Part shown: positions 21,252-33,717 of the stretch, in pieces
Layout of the letters: every line of letters starts with the position of its first letter
Position numbering within the stretch: position 1 is the stretch's first letter
DNA from: Atopsyche davidsoni
Taxonomy: Eukaryota > Arthropoda > Insecta > Trichoptera > Hydrobiosidae
Assembly (NCBI GenBank): GCA_022113835.1
Contig: JAILWY010000020.1
Coordinates: 5,208,001-5,272,000 of the forward strand
DNA: 64,000 bases
Direction of reading: 5' to 3'
Position numbers and translations under genes: made by a program
Notes under the pieces: model-generated
What the model was told of the DNA's origin: nothing
Seen by the model: the letters and a program-made list of their open reading frames with translations, nothing else
Databases searched by the model: none

Positions 21252-23561
21252 ATGTATTTTCAAATTAAATTGTTTTATTTTCCGATATTTTCACGGTATT
21301 TTTACAATTAGAGTGTATTCTGTCTCTTGCTACCCTTACCTAGAACCCTAAGATCGGTGACAACTATGACGCCTACAATATAATTTGTTAATTACTACCC
21401 ATTATAATCATTTAGGAGTAAAGTCCTTGTTTGCTTAAACCATGGGTTCCCTACCATTTATTGACAACCGCCCCCTTGACAAGAAAAAAAACGCCCCTCT
21501 TGAACGCCTCAAAATAATATACATATTTTTTTATTTTTTATAATGCATTGCAAAATGTCTGCTATTTAGAAAATACTTTACCGATTCCCTTTTTGTCAAT
21601 ATTTATTTTAACTGTGAAATATGAAAATATCATTTTGTTGACATCTTGATCTGCCAACATGTGACGATAATGTTCAGTACGAATACAGTGCACTATAAGT
21701 GCTATGTGTGAGTCTATCATGCGACATCGTGGATACAATACCGGGTTTTTATTCCTCACCTCACTTGAAATGAAAAACCTTGAATATACTTTTTAAATTA
21801 TAACTTTTCTTAATCGATTTTAATCAGAGGCTATCAAAGAATAATTGAGGAATAAGATTTGCCCATAACTCTGCTCATGCTCCACTCATCCGAAAACAAT
21901 TACGGAAGATGTGGCTTGCGGGTGTAGCGGTCGATGCACTTGCATCGAGCTACATTGCTTCAGTCAACATCGCCACACGCACCGAGCTGACTACTTGGCT
22001 TGTAACAATAACTTGCATATGATAAGGGCTCCCGGCGTGTCAAGCGAGAAAGATTCACTTCGACGCACAAAAGAACCAGAGACCCGTGTTCTTTTTTATC
22101 ATTAATAATAATTTATAAAGTGAACACGTAAATAGTTTTTTTGTAACAGTGAAGATGTCGTGTTTTTTGCCAATAAAACAGTATTTGCGGGAAGTTTTGC
22201 TTTTCTGCTTTAACTTGAATAAAAAATTGCAATTCTTCGGGAGGTCTATGGAAAACATGCACCATCGAAAACTTCCTGTGAAAATTGGTTTTTAAACGCT
22301 TCGGAAGTGGCGATTTTGACACTGAGGACGCCGATCTGTAAGCATTATCGGATGAAGATGATTCGCAAACACAACATAACTTGTGGTGGCATTAAACGTG
22401 TCCCACCTAGGTATTTTTAATCGTTCATGAACCATGAGAATTAAAATTCTAATGGAAGGAAAATGGGTGCTGCTTGAGTTGACTGAGAGACAGATTGAAA
22501 ATCAAAGAACCACCTCTGAAATTTTGCTTTTGCGGCACGAATGAAAGAGTTTTCTGTATCGAATTATTACTTTTGATTGATAAATGTTTGTTGAAATGTG
22601 TTTTAAAAACATAAATTACCCTTAGGCTCACAGAAGATCTCGTCAATGCAGAAATATTCTATTTCTGGCTATCTAAAAACACATAGCTAATGCGTCATGC
22701 CAAAATTTATGTACTTTTAACAAAAATATTGTTTTATAAAAACTCAAAATCAATTTTTACCATTAGTTAAATTTTTTATCAAAATGAAATAATAATTATT
22801 TTTTGGTAGGACTTTTATTACGTTTGCAATATGAGTGAGGTATCAAATATATAACATAGGCAATTGAGTGTTTTAAATCGATAAACACGATTTCACGGTG
22901 AAAGTAAAAAGTGAGAAGAGCAGTTGAGAAGGAAATGCATTCATAATGCTGGAAGTATCGTCAATCAAGTCTACGGAGTCTGTTATTATTTTATGTACAA
23001 ATGTATGTACTTGTTATGTATGAATTTTTGATTTAAATGAAATAAAAAGATAAAAAATACATTTTGAATGATAAACCATGTTACATATTTAACAAATTTG
23101 GATCCAATCCCATTGAATTTGTATGAATAAAATTTACATAAACCAAAATATCGGAAAATAAATAAATTTAATTTGAAAATACATCTAAGTATGTTGATGT
23201 ATGTGTCATATAAGGAATAAATTATCCTGTATGAATTATACGGCTTTTCGCTTAGCAGCCAAGTCTCGTGGAACGTATCTAGGCCGTAAAGCGAGGTATG
23301 GGTGTATGTATTTTCAATCTAAATTGTTTTATTTTCCGATATTTTGGTTTATGTAAATTTTATTTTACATTGATTCGCCCTAAAACTGTAATTTCTTATA
23401 ATTGAATAAAACATTTAAAAATATAATGTCAATGGTTTTTGTTATCTCTACATCCATTTACTGATTCTTTGACTGGGAAGTAAGCTGTTTTGGAGATCTC
23501 GGTAAGATTCATGGTTTGATGTCAAGAGTGGAGTGTATTCTGTCTCTTACTACCCTTACCT
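21252..23561. repeat. 3' flank of gene 3
   Basis: It aligns along its length with the flank of gene 2 (offset about 9.1 kb at first). It has the 37-codon frame at 21909-22022 and an inverted gene-end copy with Tigger terminus at about 23130-23305. From about 22.6 kb it also aligns with the region from 35.87 kb. No gene is recognised. Confidence 0.55.
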
Positions 23562-25050
23562 GATGATGGGTCTCAATATGCGCAAGAAGACCGGCATGGT
23601 CTTATTGGACATAGAGAAAGCCTTCGACACGGTCTGCTGCACAAGCTGTACGTGTCTGAAGTCCCCCTCCACATCATCGATGTAATAAAATCATTCCTAA
23701 GCGACAGACAATTTGCCGTCTCGCTCCCGGGGGCCTCCTCCAGCCGGCGACCGGTCTCGGCCGGAGTCCCCCAAGGCTCAGTCCTAGTCCCACAACTATT
23801 CTCTCACTTCATTAGCGACCTACGCGTACCGCCTAAATGCGATCTTGCCCTCCACGCTGACGACACAGCCTGCTACACCACCTCGCGCCACCCCGCTCAA
23901 ATCACTAAGAACCTTAGAAGGGGTTCGACCTCATTAACTCCTTCTACAAGTCCTGGAGGATTAAAGTAAATCAGGGCAAGACAGAGGCAATCATGTTTTC
24001 TCACAACCCACACCCACGCAGACTCGAACGCTCCGAACTCATAAAAGCCGACGGGGTCCCGATCCAGTGGCGCAAAAAGGTGAAATACCTCGGAGTACAC
24101 CTGGATTGGAGCCTCAACTGGCTCCCTCACATAGCCGCCGCGCGGACAAAGGCTTACATTGGCAAGAACGGGCTTTACCCGCTCCTCTGCTCCAAGACTC
24201 CTTTCTCTCTCAACCAGAAATTGCGACTGTACACCTCAATCATCAGACCGTTCATGATGTAAGCTGAGGCTGTTTGGTCCACGCGATACCCAGCCACCTC
24301 GCCACCATCCAGGCAGCCCAAAATTCATGCCTCCGCCTCATACTAGGTGCCTTCTACACCACGTCCACCACCACCATCTGTGACCTTACCAAGATTCCGA
24401 CGACTGCCGAACACACGCTACACGCCACCGAGCGACTCTTCAAGTAAGTCGGCATGTGCCGCAATCCCCTCCTCAAGGGGATCGGACTCGATACCCCCGA
24501 CCTCCTATCCACCCACTACTGGCACAAATTTCCCCACCACATCCTCCTCGGTGAGAATATAACGGTCTCCGAGGTGCTCTGTACAAGAAGGAGCGCCAAG
24601 TAGCCAAGACCAGAAGTGTTGGGATGATTATTGTACCCCATCCCTAGCCCTGAAATACTTAAATTCAAAATACAATTTGTGTTGTTAGTCATATAAGCCG
24701 GCTAATGTTCCTTTATAATAACTAGGATGCATTGATTTATATAAACTCAGTAAAATCACTATGTTTACCCGCCCGCCCACCTCCACCATCCCCCCCATCA
24801 CCCACTGTTACTCTGTTATTTTATTTTACTTATACTGTTATCTAATTTTAATATTTAATATTTATTTTAACTCATGCCACCAAAGGGTTTTTAACGCATA
24901 TTTTCCCTTCTCCTACTACAAACACAAACACGAGATCCACATGTACACTAAGACCACACTTTGTAAGCCCCAAAAACTGCGCGCAGTAAATACCAGTATT
25001 GTTAAACATAGCCCTAAGGACCAAATGTAATATACTAAATGATAAATAAA
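23562..25050 (+). mobile_element. Jockey-like LINE fragment, copy 2
   Basis: This near-identical copy of the fragment at 6070 has the same 5' truncation point, the same frameshift before IKVNQGKTEAIMFS, and an additional TAA where the other copy reads MMYAEAVW (about 24261). The 3' tail is AAATGATAAATAAA. It was carried by duplication of the unit, not by fresh insertion, because flanking sequence is shared too. Confidence 0.75.
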
Positions 25051-25790
25051 GAGTTTTGAAAGTTATTTTTTAACAAGGCTTTGCTAATTTTGGATAATGC
25101 ACCAGGGCATCCTACTAATTTATCCGAGCTATCTGAAGATGTCATGATTGAGTACTTTCCGAAAAATACAACAGCTCTGATCCAACCAATGGATCAGGGT
25201 GCAATAGCCACTTTTAAGGCATATTACCTACGCTGAACTTTCCACCAACTTATAACGGAAACCGATGGTAATGCTTCAATTAAAATATTTTGGAAAAATA
25301 TAACATCAATGATGTTGACAGCATCAGTGAATCATGGAAGGAATTAAAATTAACAACAATGAACCATGTTTGGAAAAAAATATGGCCAGAATGTGTAGAA
25401 AGTACTGATGCAGAAGTTAATTTCCTTCCTGAAATTAGGCAAAACATTTTGGATCTAGCACATGATCTCGGCTTTGAAGGTTTGAACGAACGTGATGTGC
25501 TTGATCTACTTGAAGCTGATAGGGAACCGTTTTGATATGATGAACTCATTCAGTTGCAAGCAGAGCCGGCATTTGATGAAGAGACAGAGCCTGTTGTATC
25601 CAAACAGCTAACATCAAAAAATTTGTCGAAACATAGTTTCTCGAGGAATCAACTCAGCCTTTAGTTGTTATAGATCACTGAAGAAAGAAATAGACAAGAA
25701 GGCAAGACAAACAACGTTGAACAATTTTTTTAAGCCTGGCTCATCCTCAATGATGACGACAGCGATCTGCAGGTTACCATTTCTTCATCG
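25051..25790 (+). pseudogene. pogo/Tigger-like DDE transposase fragment, copy 1
   Basis: The translation contains LLILDNAPGHP (second catalytic Asp), then TTALIQPMDQGAIATFKAYY, the signature of the pogo/Tigger group in the DDE_1 superfamily. A TGA follows (about 25233), and later frames are interrupted. Near the end (about 25705-25735) it codes QTTLNNFFKP, which fits the PCNA-interaction (PIP) box QxxLxxFF; such a box is known in pogo transposase. The 5' half is missing and the copy is dead. Confidence 0.75.
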
Positions 25791-25911
25791 TCTTCAGATT
25801 AAAGCCATTGATGGGGTTGTTACCTAACAAGGACCTAGATCATTAAACTGTACACGGGTTAAGTAATGAAATCCACTGGATACACGGGTTGAGTAGTAAA
25901 ATCCACTGGAA

Positions 25912-26195
25912 TGTGCTATACATTCCATTGATCAGCGGTCAGTGACACCCGTTAATATTTTGTGTGGAATTTATCCCAGCGACGCCCTTTTGTTTATGTT
26001 ATTTCAGAATAGCGTCGGGACGCTATATAAAGAGCCTCACACGCTCCTCTGGTCTAGGTATCGAGACAGTAACCACGTATATTTATCCTTCCGTGTAGTT
26101 ATTATAAATAAAGTCCTGATTTCCAACCATATATCAATCCTGCAACCACAACATCACATCAACGACATTGGAGACAACAATACTTCATAATACTT
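25912..26195 (+). repeat. LTR-like block, copy 2
   Basis: It is almost identical to the block at 8293, with the TATATAAAG and AATAAA signals in the same spacing. It follows the Tigger fragment in this unit and shares its upstream tandem 29-bp phrase. Confidence 0.45.
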
Positions 26196-26967
26196 CGGCG
26201 AAACCATTTAAAAAAAATTATGTATTTATACATACATATTTTATGTAACATGAAGATGTTTCATTTTTGTTTATAGATGATTGTTGGTTTTTGGAGTTTG
26301 TTATTATTTTATGTACAAATGTATGTACTTGTTATGTATGAATTTTTGATTTAAATGAAATAAAAAGATAAAATACATTTTGAATGATAAATCATGCTAC
26401 ATTTTTAACAAATTTGGATCCAATCCCATTGAATTTGTATGAATAAAATTTAAAAGATTGGAAAAGGAAAAGATTCTATAGACAACAAATGTTTTAAATT
26501 TGTAAAAAGTGATTTATTAAAATGGTAGCTTAGGATGCAGCAGCAGTTCTTTTAAATTGGGGTAATCCTAAAGTGTATATATAAAGAGAAAAGAGAAAGA
26601 TAAAAAGAGTTTATGCGCGCTGTTAGTTTAAATTAATTCTCACTCAATTTGATAATACCAACATTAATGGTTAGCAAAACCGATCTCTGCATTTGGTTAT
26701 TGAAAAAAAAAAAAAAAAACAAATTGTATTGTTAAATAGCATAATCAAAACACCGCTTTTAAAACCGTGGAAATTGTCACTAGGAGCTGTGGCCGCTCGC
26801 TGCGAGAATTATACAATACTTTGTGCGTTATAAATAACCAATGTATTTAAATCAATGTAACTTCAATGTAAGACGGAAAAAAATACAAAATGTTTGATAA
26901 TATCAAAAAATTATTTAAGTATTTTTTCACATTGCAATGATGTTGTTTGAAGAGGGAGCGTCTAGTT
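26196..26967. repeat. 5' flank of unit 4
   Basis: This duplicated upstream sequence is shared with units 2, 5 and 6: a GA-rich stretch near 26585, an A-homopolymer near 26703-26718, and the TTAA site that is occupied by piggyBac at the left edge of the window. No gene is recognised. Confidence 0.5.
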
Positions 26968-27203
26968 CATGGGTAGCAAACCTTTTTCAGCTGCCGGGAC
27001 AAATTAATGAAATGAGATTGACTGTGAGATAGATTGAGATGAGACTGGGCTACTTCCATATATATGATATGATACGAACTACGCTCAATGGGATATTCTA
27101 TTGGTGGTTTTATATACAACAAAAAAAAATGTTTGCATATGCTCCGCGGGCCAAAAAAAAAAATACATAATATGGCCCGCGAGCCATGGTTTGGCTATCC
27201 ATG
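26968..27203. mobile_element. hAT-B MITE upstream of gene 4
   Basis: It is the same element as at 9713, with target duplication GTCTAGTT (960-967) and GTCTAGTC (204-211). It ends about 80 bp before the gene 4 start codon. Confidence 0.7.
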
Positions 27204-27707
27204 GTCTAGTCTATGGTCTCTGCGCCATTGCTCTGTCACCATCCGTAAAACCAAACATCGCGGCCGTCGGCTCTACTCAACAGAATGTCGTGTGTGCCGT
27301 GCTACGTATTACTGCATGATGTCTCTAAGAGTTATCTTAAAGCGGACGCTCATGTCAAGCAGGAAGTCGCTGATCCTGATGAAGGCGGCGAGTCTGCCAT
27401 TAGTGAGATATTCTCCGGGAAGTGCGAGGAATCGCCAGCTGAGGCGTCCTTCCCCGGCGCCTCGCTGTATGAGGAGGTCGAAGTAAAGGAATTCGACATC
27501 GAGAGAGCTTTGCTGGAACACAGCGCAAGAGCTGCCTCTTCAGATTCTGGGCTGCTTGATATCAAAATTGAAGAATTCGATGTCGAAAGAGCATTGCTGG
27601 AGCATGAAAGGGCGCTGCCCCGAGCAGCTGTCGGGCGTGAGCAGGTAATATGCCGATCTCTGTACCTCACCCCTAACAAGTAGTCAGTTTAAAATAATGG
27701 TTTCAAT

Positions 27708-28006
27708 CAGAGGTGTCAAGCTCAATTTTGCAGAGGGCCATGTGTTAATTTAGAATGTGTAGGCGGGCCAGATTCAAATAAAAAAAATGTACTGTATTAT
27801 TATAACATTTCATTTATTTAATTATATAGTTTATAATATACGGTTGTTAAAACTCATATTAAAGTTATAAAATAGAGAAAGAGCCCATGAAGTCTAAAAG
27901 CTCTTAAAACACGATTCTTCTTTCTGTGACACATTGCGACCGCGGGCCATATTGATACAGCTCGAGGGCCGGATGCGGCCCGCGGACCGTATCTTTGGCA
28001 TGACTG
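27708..28006. mobile_element. hAT-A MITE in the intron of gene 4
   Basis: The ends and 8-bp duplication (GTTTCAAT / GCTTAAAT) match the copy in gene 2. It has a small internal rearrangement near 27945, shared exactly with gene 5. Confidence 0.7.
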
Positions 28007-28490
28007 GCTTAAATAGTCAACAGCCACCTGCACAGATTGAGTTTTGTCACGTCTACTATGGTACTTGTGTTCCATGGTATGTAAATGGTTTGTGGGTTTA
28101 TTGCTAGTGAATCTTGGGTGTTCTTCTCATCTTATCATCTGAGAAATTCCATCATCTTTCATATTGAGTGCAGCCCTAACCTCTGCTTTGTCATGTTTTT
28201 AATTTGGTAAATATTTTTTTCCCTTCCTTAACCTTCAGATGGGCTGAAATGAAAATATGAAATGCATTATTAAACCATTAAATTACAATTTAAAACATGC
28301 CATAATTAATATTTCCAAAAAGATGACTCGGTTTGATGGTTATTAAATAATCGGAGCAATTCGTTAATGGGGATGAATTTCTACTCATAGTTTTATCAAA
28401 CACGAGTTACAGTGTGTCATTGTGTTTTGACCACGTCTAAAATACTTTATCTTTAACATTAAGTTGTGTTTATGTGTTATTAGTATTATT

Positions 28491-28788
28491 ATATTAATTT
28501 TAGATTAATGTCAATCTGAATGCGTTTTTATTTACCCATGCAGGTATTAGTATGTTTATGTGATTAAGCACATTTTTTCATACATTGAAAACGACTAAAG
28601 AAAACTCTCAGAAAATATCATCGTGACTTGTGTGGGATTCGAACCCACATCCCCGAGCTTTCATGGCCGGTGCATTTATCCAACTATGCTAACGAGCCAC
28701 TGCAATTTAGTGAGAATTTTTAATAATCATAATCTACATATGAACTAATATGCTCGGGCTAATCAATATTTAATGATTTGCAAACACT
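28491..28788 (-). repeat. Inverted copy of the 403-bp repeat unit (partial)
   Basis: About 297 bp are the reverse complement of 29075-29372 with essentially no differences seen. The arm contains a tRNA-like core at 28624-28698 on the minus strand, with box A and box B intact. With the following plus-strand copies it forms a large inverted repeat. Confidence 0.8.
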
Positions 28789-30917
28789 GGGATGTGAAAC
28801 AAAGCTCGGGGATGTGGGTTCGAATCCCACACAAGTCACGATGATATTTTCTGAGAGTTTTCTTTAGTCGTTTTCAATGTATGAAAAAATGTGCTTAATC
28901 ACATAAACATACTAATACCTGCATGGGTAAATAAAAACGCATTCAGATTGACATTAATCTAAAATTAATATAATTGAATGGTGCGCGTCTCGGCTAAACA
29001 TCAATAGATTTTAAAAATAATAATAACCAGACTTGGATATAAAAATGCTTCACTTGTTACTTTAATTAAAAAGTCCAGTGTTTGCAAATCATTAAATATT
29101 GATTAGCCCGAGCATATTAGTTCATATGTAGATTATGATTATTAAAAATTCTCACTAAATTGCAGTGGCTCGTTAGCATAGTTGGATAAATGCACCGGCC
29201 ATGAAAGCTCGGGGATGTGGGTTCGAATCCCACACAAGTCACGATGATATTTTCTGAGAGTTTTCTTTAGTCGTTTTCAATGTATGAAAAAATGTGCTTA
29301 ATCACATAAACATACTAATACCTGCATGGGTAAATAAAAACGCATTCAGATTGACATTAATCTAAAATTAATATAATTGAATGGTGCGCGTCTCGGCTAA
29401 ACATCAATAGATTTTAAAAATAATAATAACCAGACTTGGATATAAAAATGCTTCACTTGTTACTTTAATTAAAAAGTCCAGTGTTTGCAAATCATTAAAT
29501 ATTGATTAGCCCGAGCATATTAGTTCATATGTAGATTATGATTATTAAAAATTCTCACTAAATTGCAGTGGCTCGTTAGCATAGTTGGATAAATGCACCG
29601 GCCATGAAAGCTCGGGGATGTGGGTTCGAATCCCACACAAGTCACGATGATATTTTCTGAGAGTTTTCTTTAGTCGTTTTCAATGTATGAAAAAATGTGC
29701 TTAATCACATAAACATACTAATACCTGCATGGGTAAATAAAAACGCATTCAGATTGACATTAATCTAAAATTAATATAATTGAATGGTGCGCGTCTCGGC
29801 TAAACATCAATAGATTTTAAAAATAATAATAACCAGACTTGGATATAAAAATGCTTCACTTGTTACTTTAATTAAAAAGTCCAGTGTTTGCAAATCATTA
29901 AATATTGATTAGCCCGAGCATATTAGTTCATATGTAGATTATGATTATTAAAAATTCTCACTAAATTGCAGTGGCTCGTTAGCATAGTTGGATAAATGCA
30001 CCGGCCATGAAAGCTCGGGGATGTGGGTTCGAATCCCACACAAGTCACGATGATATTTTCTGAGAGTTTTCTTTAGTCGTTTTCAATGTATGAAAAAATG
30101 TGCTTAATCACATAAACATACTAATACCTGCATGGGTAAATAAAAACGCATTCAGATTGACATTAATCTAAAATTAATATAATTGAATGGTGCGCGTCTC
30201 GGCTAAACATCAATAGATTTTAAAAATAATAATAACCAGACTTGGATATAAAAATGCTTCACTTGTTACTTTAATTAAAAAGTCCAGTGTTTGCAAATCA
30301 TTAAATATTGATTAGCCCGAGCATATTAGTTCATATGTAGATTATGATTATTAAAAATTCTCACTAAATTGCAGTGGCTCGTTAGCATAGTTGGATAAAT
30401 GCACCGGCCATGAAAGCTCGGGGATGTGGGTTCGAATCCCACACAAGTCACGATGATATTTTCTGAGAGTTTTCTTTAGTCGTTTTCAATGTATGAAAAA
30501 ATGTGCTTAATCACATAAACATACTAATACCTGCATGGGTAAATAAAAACGCATTCAGATTGACATTAATCTAAAATTAATATAATTGAATGGTGCGCGT
30601 CTCGGCTAAACATCAATAGATTTTAAAAATAATAATAACCAGACTTGGATATAAAAATGCTTCACTTGTTACTTTAATTAAAAAGTCCAGTGTTTGCAAA
30701 TCATTAAATATTGATTAGCCCGAGCATATTAGTTCATATGTAGATTATGATTATTAAAAATTCTCACTAAATTGCAGTGGCTCGTTAGCATAGTTGGATA
30801 AATGCACCGGCCATGAAAGCTCGGGGATGTGGGTTCGAATCCCACACAAGTCACGATGATATTTTCTGAGAGTTTTCTTTAGTCGTTTTCAATGTATGAA
30901 AAAATGTGCTTAATCAC
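28491..30917. mobile_element. 2.4-kb insertion made of tRNA-like repeat copies
   Basis: The insertion is bounded by a perfect 12-bp duplication, ATTAGTATTATT, at 28479-28490 and 30918-30929. The introns of genes 2, 3, 5 and 6 have that phrase once and no insertion, so the boundaries are firm. Inside are one inverted copy (28491-28788) and, after a short junction, a head-to-tail array of a 403-bp unit. A duplication of this length fits target-primed or staggered-break insertion. The array itself may have grown afterwards by unequal exchange. Confidence 0.8.
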
Positions 30918-30919
30918 AT
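28801..30919 (+). repeat. 403-bp tandem array with five tRNA-like cores
   Basis: The phrase AAAGCTCGGGG recurs at 28801, 29204, 29607, 30010, 30413 and 30816, always 403 bp apart. The copies look identical by eye. Complete tRNA-like cores lie at 29167-29241, 29570-29644, 29973-30047, 30376-30450 and 30779-30853; the first unit has only the 3' half. Each core has box A TAGCATAGTTGG and box B GGTTCGAATCC, a 4-bp D stem, a 5-bp T stem and one acceptor mismatch. A TTTT stretch about 10 nt past the 3' end could stop RNA polymerase III. The anticodon loop (CATGAAA) lacks U33, so translation use is unlikely. Confidence 0.85.
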
Positions 30920-32910
30920 TAGTATTATTCGTAAAAACGGTTTTCAAGGTACCGACTTGCCTGGAAGTTGTGTGTATGTTACAATTTTGCATTGTATCTA
31001 TCATACGTGACTAATGCTTTAAAACAAATTTTAACAATATTCTTGTGTGTTTCAGGAGCAACTACAATCACACGGTGCAGATTTGCGGAATAAAGCTCTT
31101 CAAATTCAGACTGGCGATGCGATCTTTACCTGTGGAAAATGTTCATACTTCTGTAGCCACGATAGTGCCTTGGCAAAGCACAATGTTATTCATACTGGAA
31201 TGAAGCTATTTGCTTGCGATCATTGCTCATATTCATGTAATCTAAAAAATGAGTTTAATACACCGTTTCTCAAACATACCTGCGAGAAGCCGTTTGTTTG
31301 TGATCAATGCTCGTATTCATCTCATCTGAAGCTATATTTAAAACAACACAAACTCATTCATACCGCCGAGAAGCCATTTGCTTGTGATCAATGCTCATAT
31401 TCATGTTATGAGAAAACAAGGTTAAAACAACACAAACTCTTACATACCAGCGAGAAACCATTTGCATGTAATCAATGCTCCTATTCATGTAATCTGAAGG
31501 GAAGTTTAAAACTACACAAACCCATACATACCGGCGAGAAGCTATTTTCTTGTGAGCAATGCTCATATTCATGCAATCTAAAGGAAAGTTTAAAACTACA
31601 AAAACTCATACATACCGGCGAGAAGCTATTTTCTTGTGAGCAATGCTCATATTCATGCAATCTAAAGGAAAGTTTAAAACTACACAAACTCATACATACC
31701 GGCGAGAAGCTATTTTCTTGTGAGCAATGCTCATATTCATGCAATCTAAAGGAAAGTTTAAAACTACACAAACTCATACATACCGGCGAGAAGCTATTTT
31801 CTTGTGAGCAATGCTCATATTCATGCAATCTAAAGAAAAGTTTAAAACTACACAAACTCATACATACCGGCGAGAAACCATTTGCTTGTGATCAATGCTC
31901 ATATTCATGCAATCGGAAGACAGGTTTAAAAGAACACAAACTCATACATACCGGCGAGAAGCCATTTGTTTGTGATCAATGTTCGTATTCATGTAAATGG
32001 AGGGCAAGTTTAAAACTACACAAACTCATACATACCGGCGAGAAGCCATTTGCTTGTGAGCAATGCTCATATTCATGCAATCTAAAGGAAAGTTTAAAAC
32101 TACACAAACTCATACATACCGGCGAGAAGCTATTTTCTTGTGAGCAATGCTCATATTCATGCAATCTAAAGAAAAGTTTAAAACTACACAAACTCATACA
32201 TACCGGCGAGAAACCATTTGCTTGTGATCAATGCTCATATTCATGTAATCGGAAGACAGGTTTAAAAGAACACAAACTCATACATACCGGCGAGAAGCCA
32301 TTTGTTTGTGATCAATGTTCGTATTCATGTAAATGGAGGGCAAGTTTAAAACTACACAAACTCATACATACCGGCGAGAAGCCATTTGCTTGTGATCAAT
32401 GCTCATATTCATGTTATCAGAAGGGAAATTTAAAAGTACACAAAGTCATTCATACCGACGAGAAGCTATTTGCTTGTGATCAATGCTCATATACATGTAA
32501 TCACAAGGGAAATTTCAAAGTACACAAACTCATTCATACCGGCGAGAAGCTATTTGCTTGTGATCAATGCTCATATTCATGTAATCGGAAGACAGGTTTA
32601 AAAGAACACAAACTCGTACATACCGGCGAGAAGCCATTTGCTTGTAATCAATGCTCATATTCATGTTATCAGAAGAGAAATTTAAAACTACACAAACTCA
32701 TTCATACCGACGAGAAGCTATTTGCTTGTGATCAATGCTCATATACATGTAATCACAAGGGAAATTTCAAAGTACACAAACTCATTCATACCGGCGAGAA
32801 GCTATTTGCTTGTGATCAATGCTCATATTCATGTAATCGGAAGACAGGTTTAAAAGAACACAAACTCGTACATACCGGCGAGAAGCCATTTGCTTGTAAT
32901 CAATGCTCAT

Positions 32911-33717
32911 TGTATCGGACGTCAGCTAAGCGTTTTGACGCTGGCCTCACGACGGTGGAGGACTGCCTTTTTTAGGTTCCCACCGGCACGTTGGCAGCAT
33001 TGTGGCTAACTTCATGAACCATATTGTTACTATCTTCATGTGCAATAAAATGACAGTTGAGATACGAATACAAAACGATGGCGGTTTAAGTTAACCTCTC
33101 CCTTCCCGGCACACATCCAAATCCCCCTCAACTACAGTCTTTGTGCCAGAAAAGTCTGGTACAATTGGTCCTTCGAACCGGATTAGAGTCAGTGTTTGAT
33201 TTGGATGTGGAAGGTGAAGTTTCGGCGTTCTACAAGTGGTAAAACGACCGCACGTGTGCTGTGCTAAAGCCCTGCAAACCGCGGAAATTACGGCCTTACA
33301 ACCCGTAATTTGAAAGCATTTGCGTGTGTAACGATTTGTAAAGATGCCTTCCACCCGATCTGGTGCGAATGCCGCCGCAGAAGGCAGAGCTGGGTCCGAT
33401 TCGGGAAGCGAATCGTCCCGAAACTCTGACCGGACAACGGTAGATAATACGCTCAGACAAGTGCTCCGCGAGTTAGAGGAAGCACGTCGAGAGGTACGTG
33501 AGCTAAAAGCCCAGGGAAATGTTCCTGAGGCCGCGAACGCGGCACGTCGCGCAGCCGAGCGAGAGAGCCCCGCTACCCCGAGCGCCGGGCCCGCTATCGC
33601 GATCAGGGCCGCGCTGACGTCACCTCACAGACACACGGAGAGAATTCACTCGGACGACCCGCATCGTCAAACCGCGGCATGGGTTTCTTTGTCTTTGTGC
33701 CAGAAAAGTCTGGTACA
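32911..33717 (+). mobile_element. Internally deleted LTR retrotransposon in gene 4
   Basis: The element starts TGTATCGG and ends CTGGTACA (TG...CA) and is flanked by CTCAT on both sides (32906-32910 and 33718-33722). The 5' LTR is 32911-33163, with AATAAA at 33044-33049. A TGG-initiated stretch follows from 33166 as a likely primer-binding site. A Gag-like frame opens at 33344. At 33691 the sequence jumps to the last 27 bp of the LTR, so pol and most of the 3' LTR are lost. Five-base duplication and layout fit BEL/Pao or Gypsy; BEL/Pao is a guess. The uninterrupted site is seen in gene 5. Confidence 0.8.

Noticed and set aside
28801..30919. CRISPR-like array
   Set aside because: The whole 403-bp unit is repeated with no unique spacers, and the genome is eukaryotic.
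31481..31861. Minus-strand open frame of 28-residue repeats (MSLCSFKL...HEYEHCSQENSFSPVC)
   Set aside because: It is the antisense shadow of the finger array; the periodicity equals the 84-bp finger unit. The same applies at 31976, 42485 and 42980.
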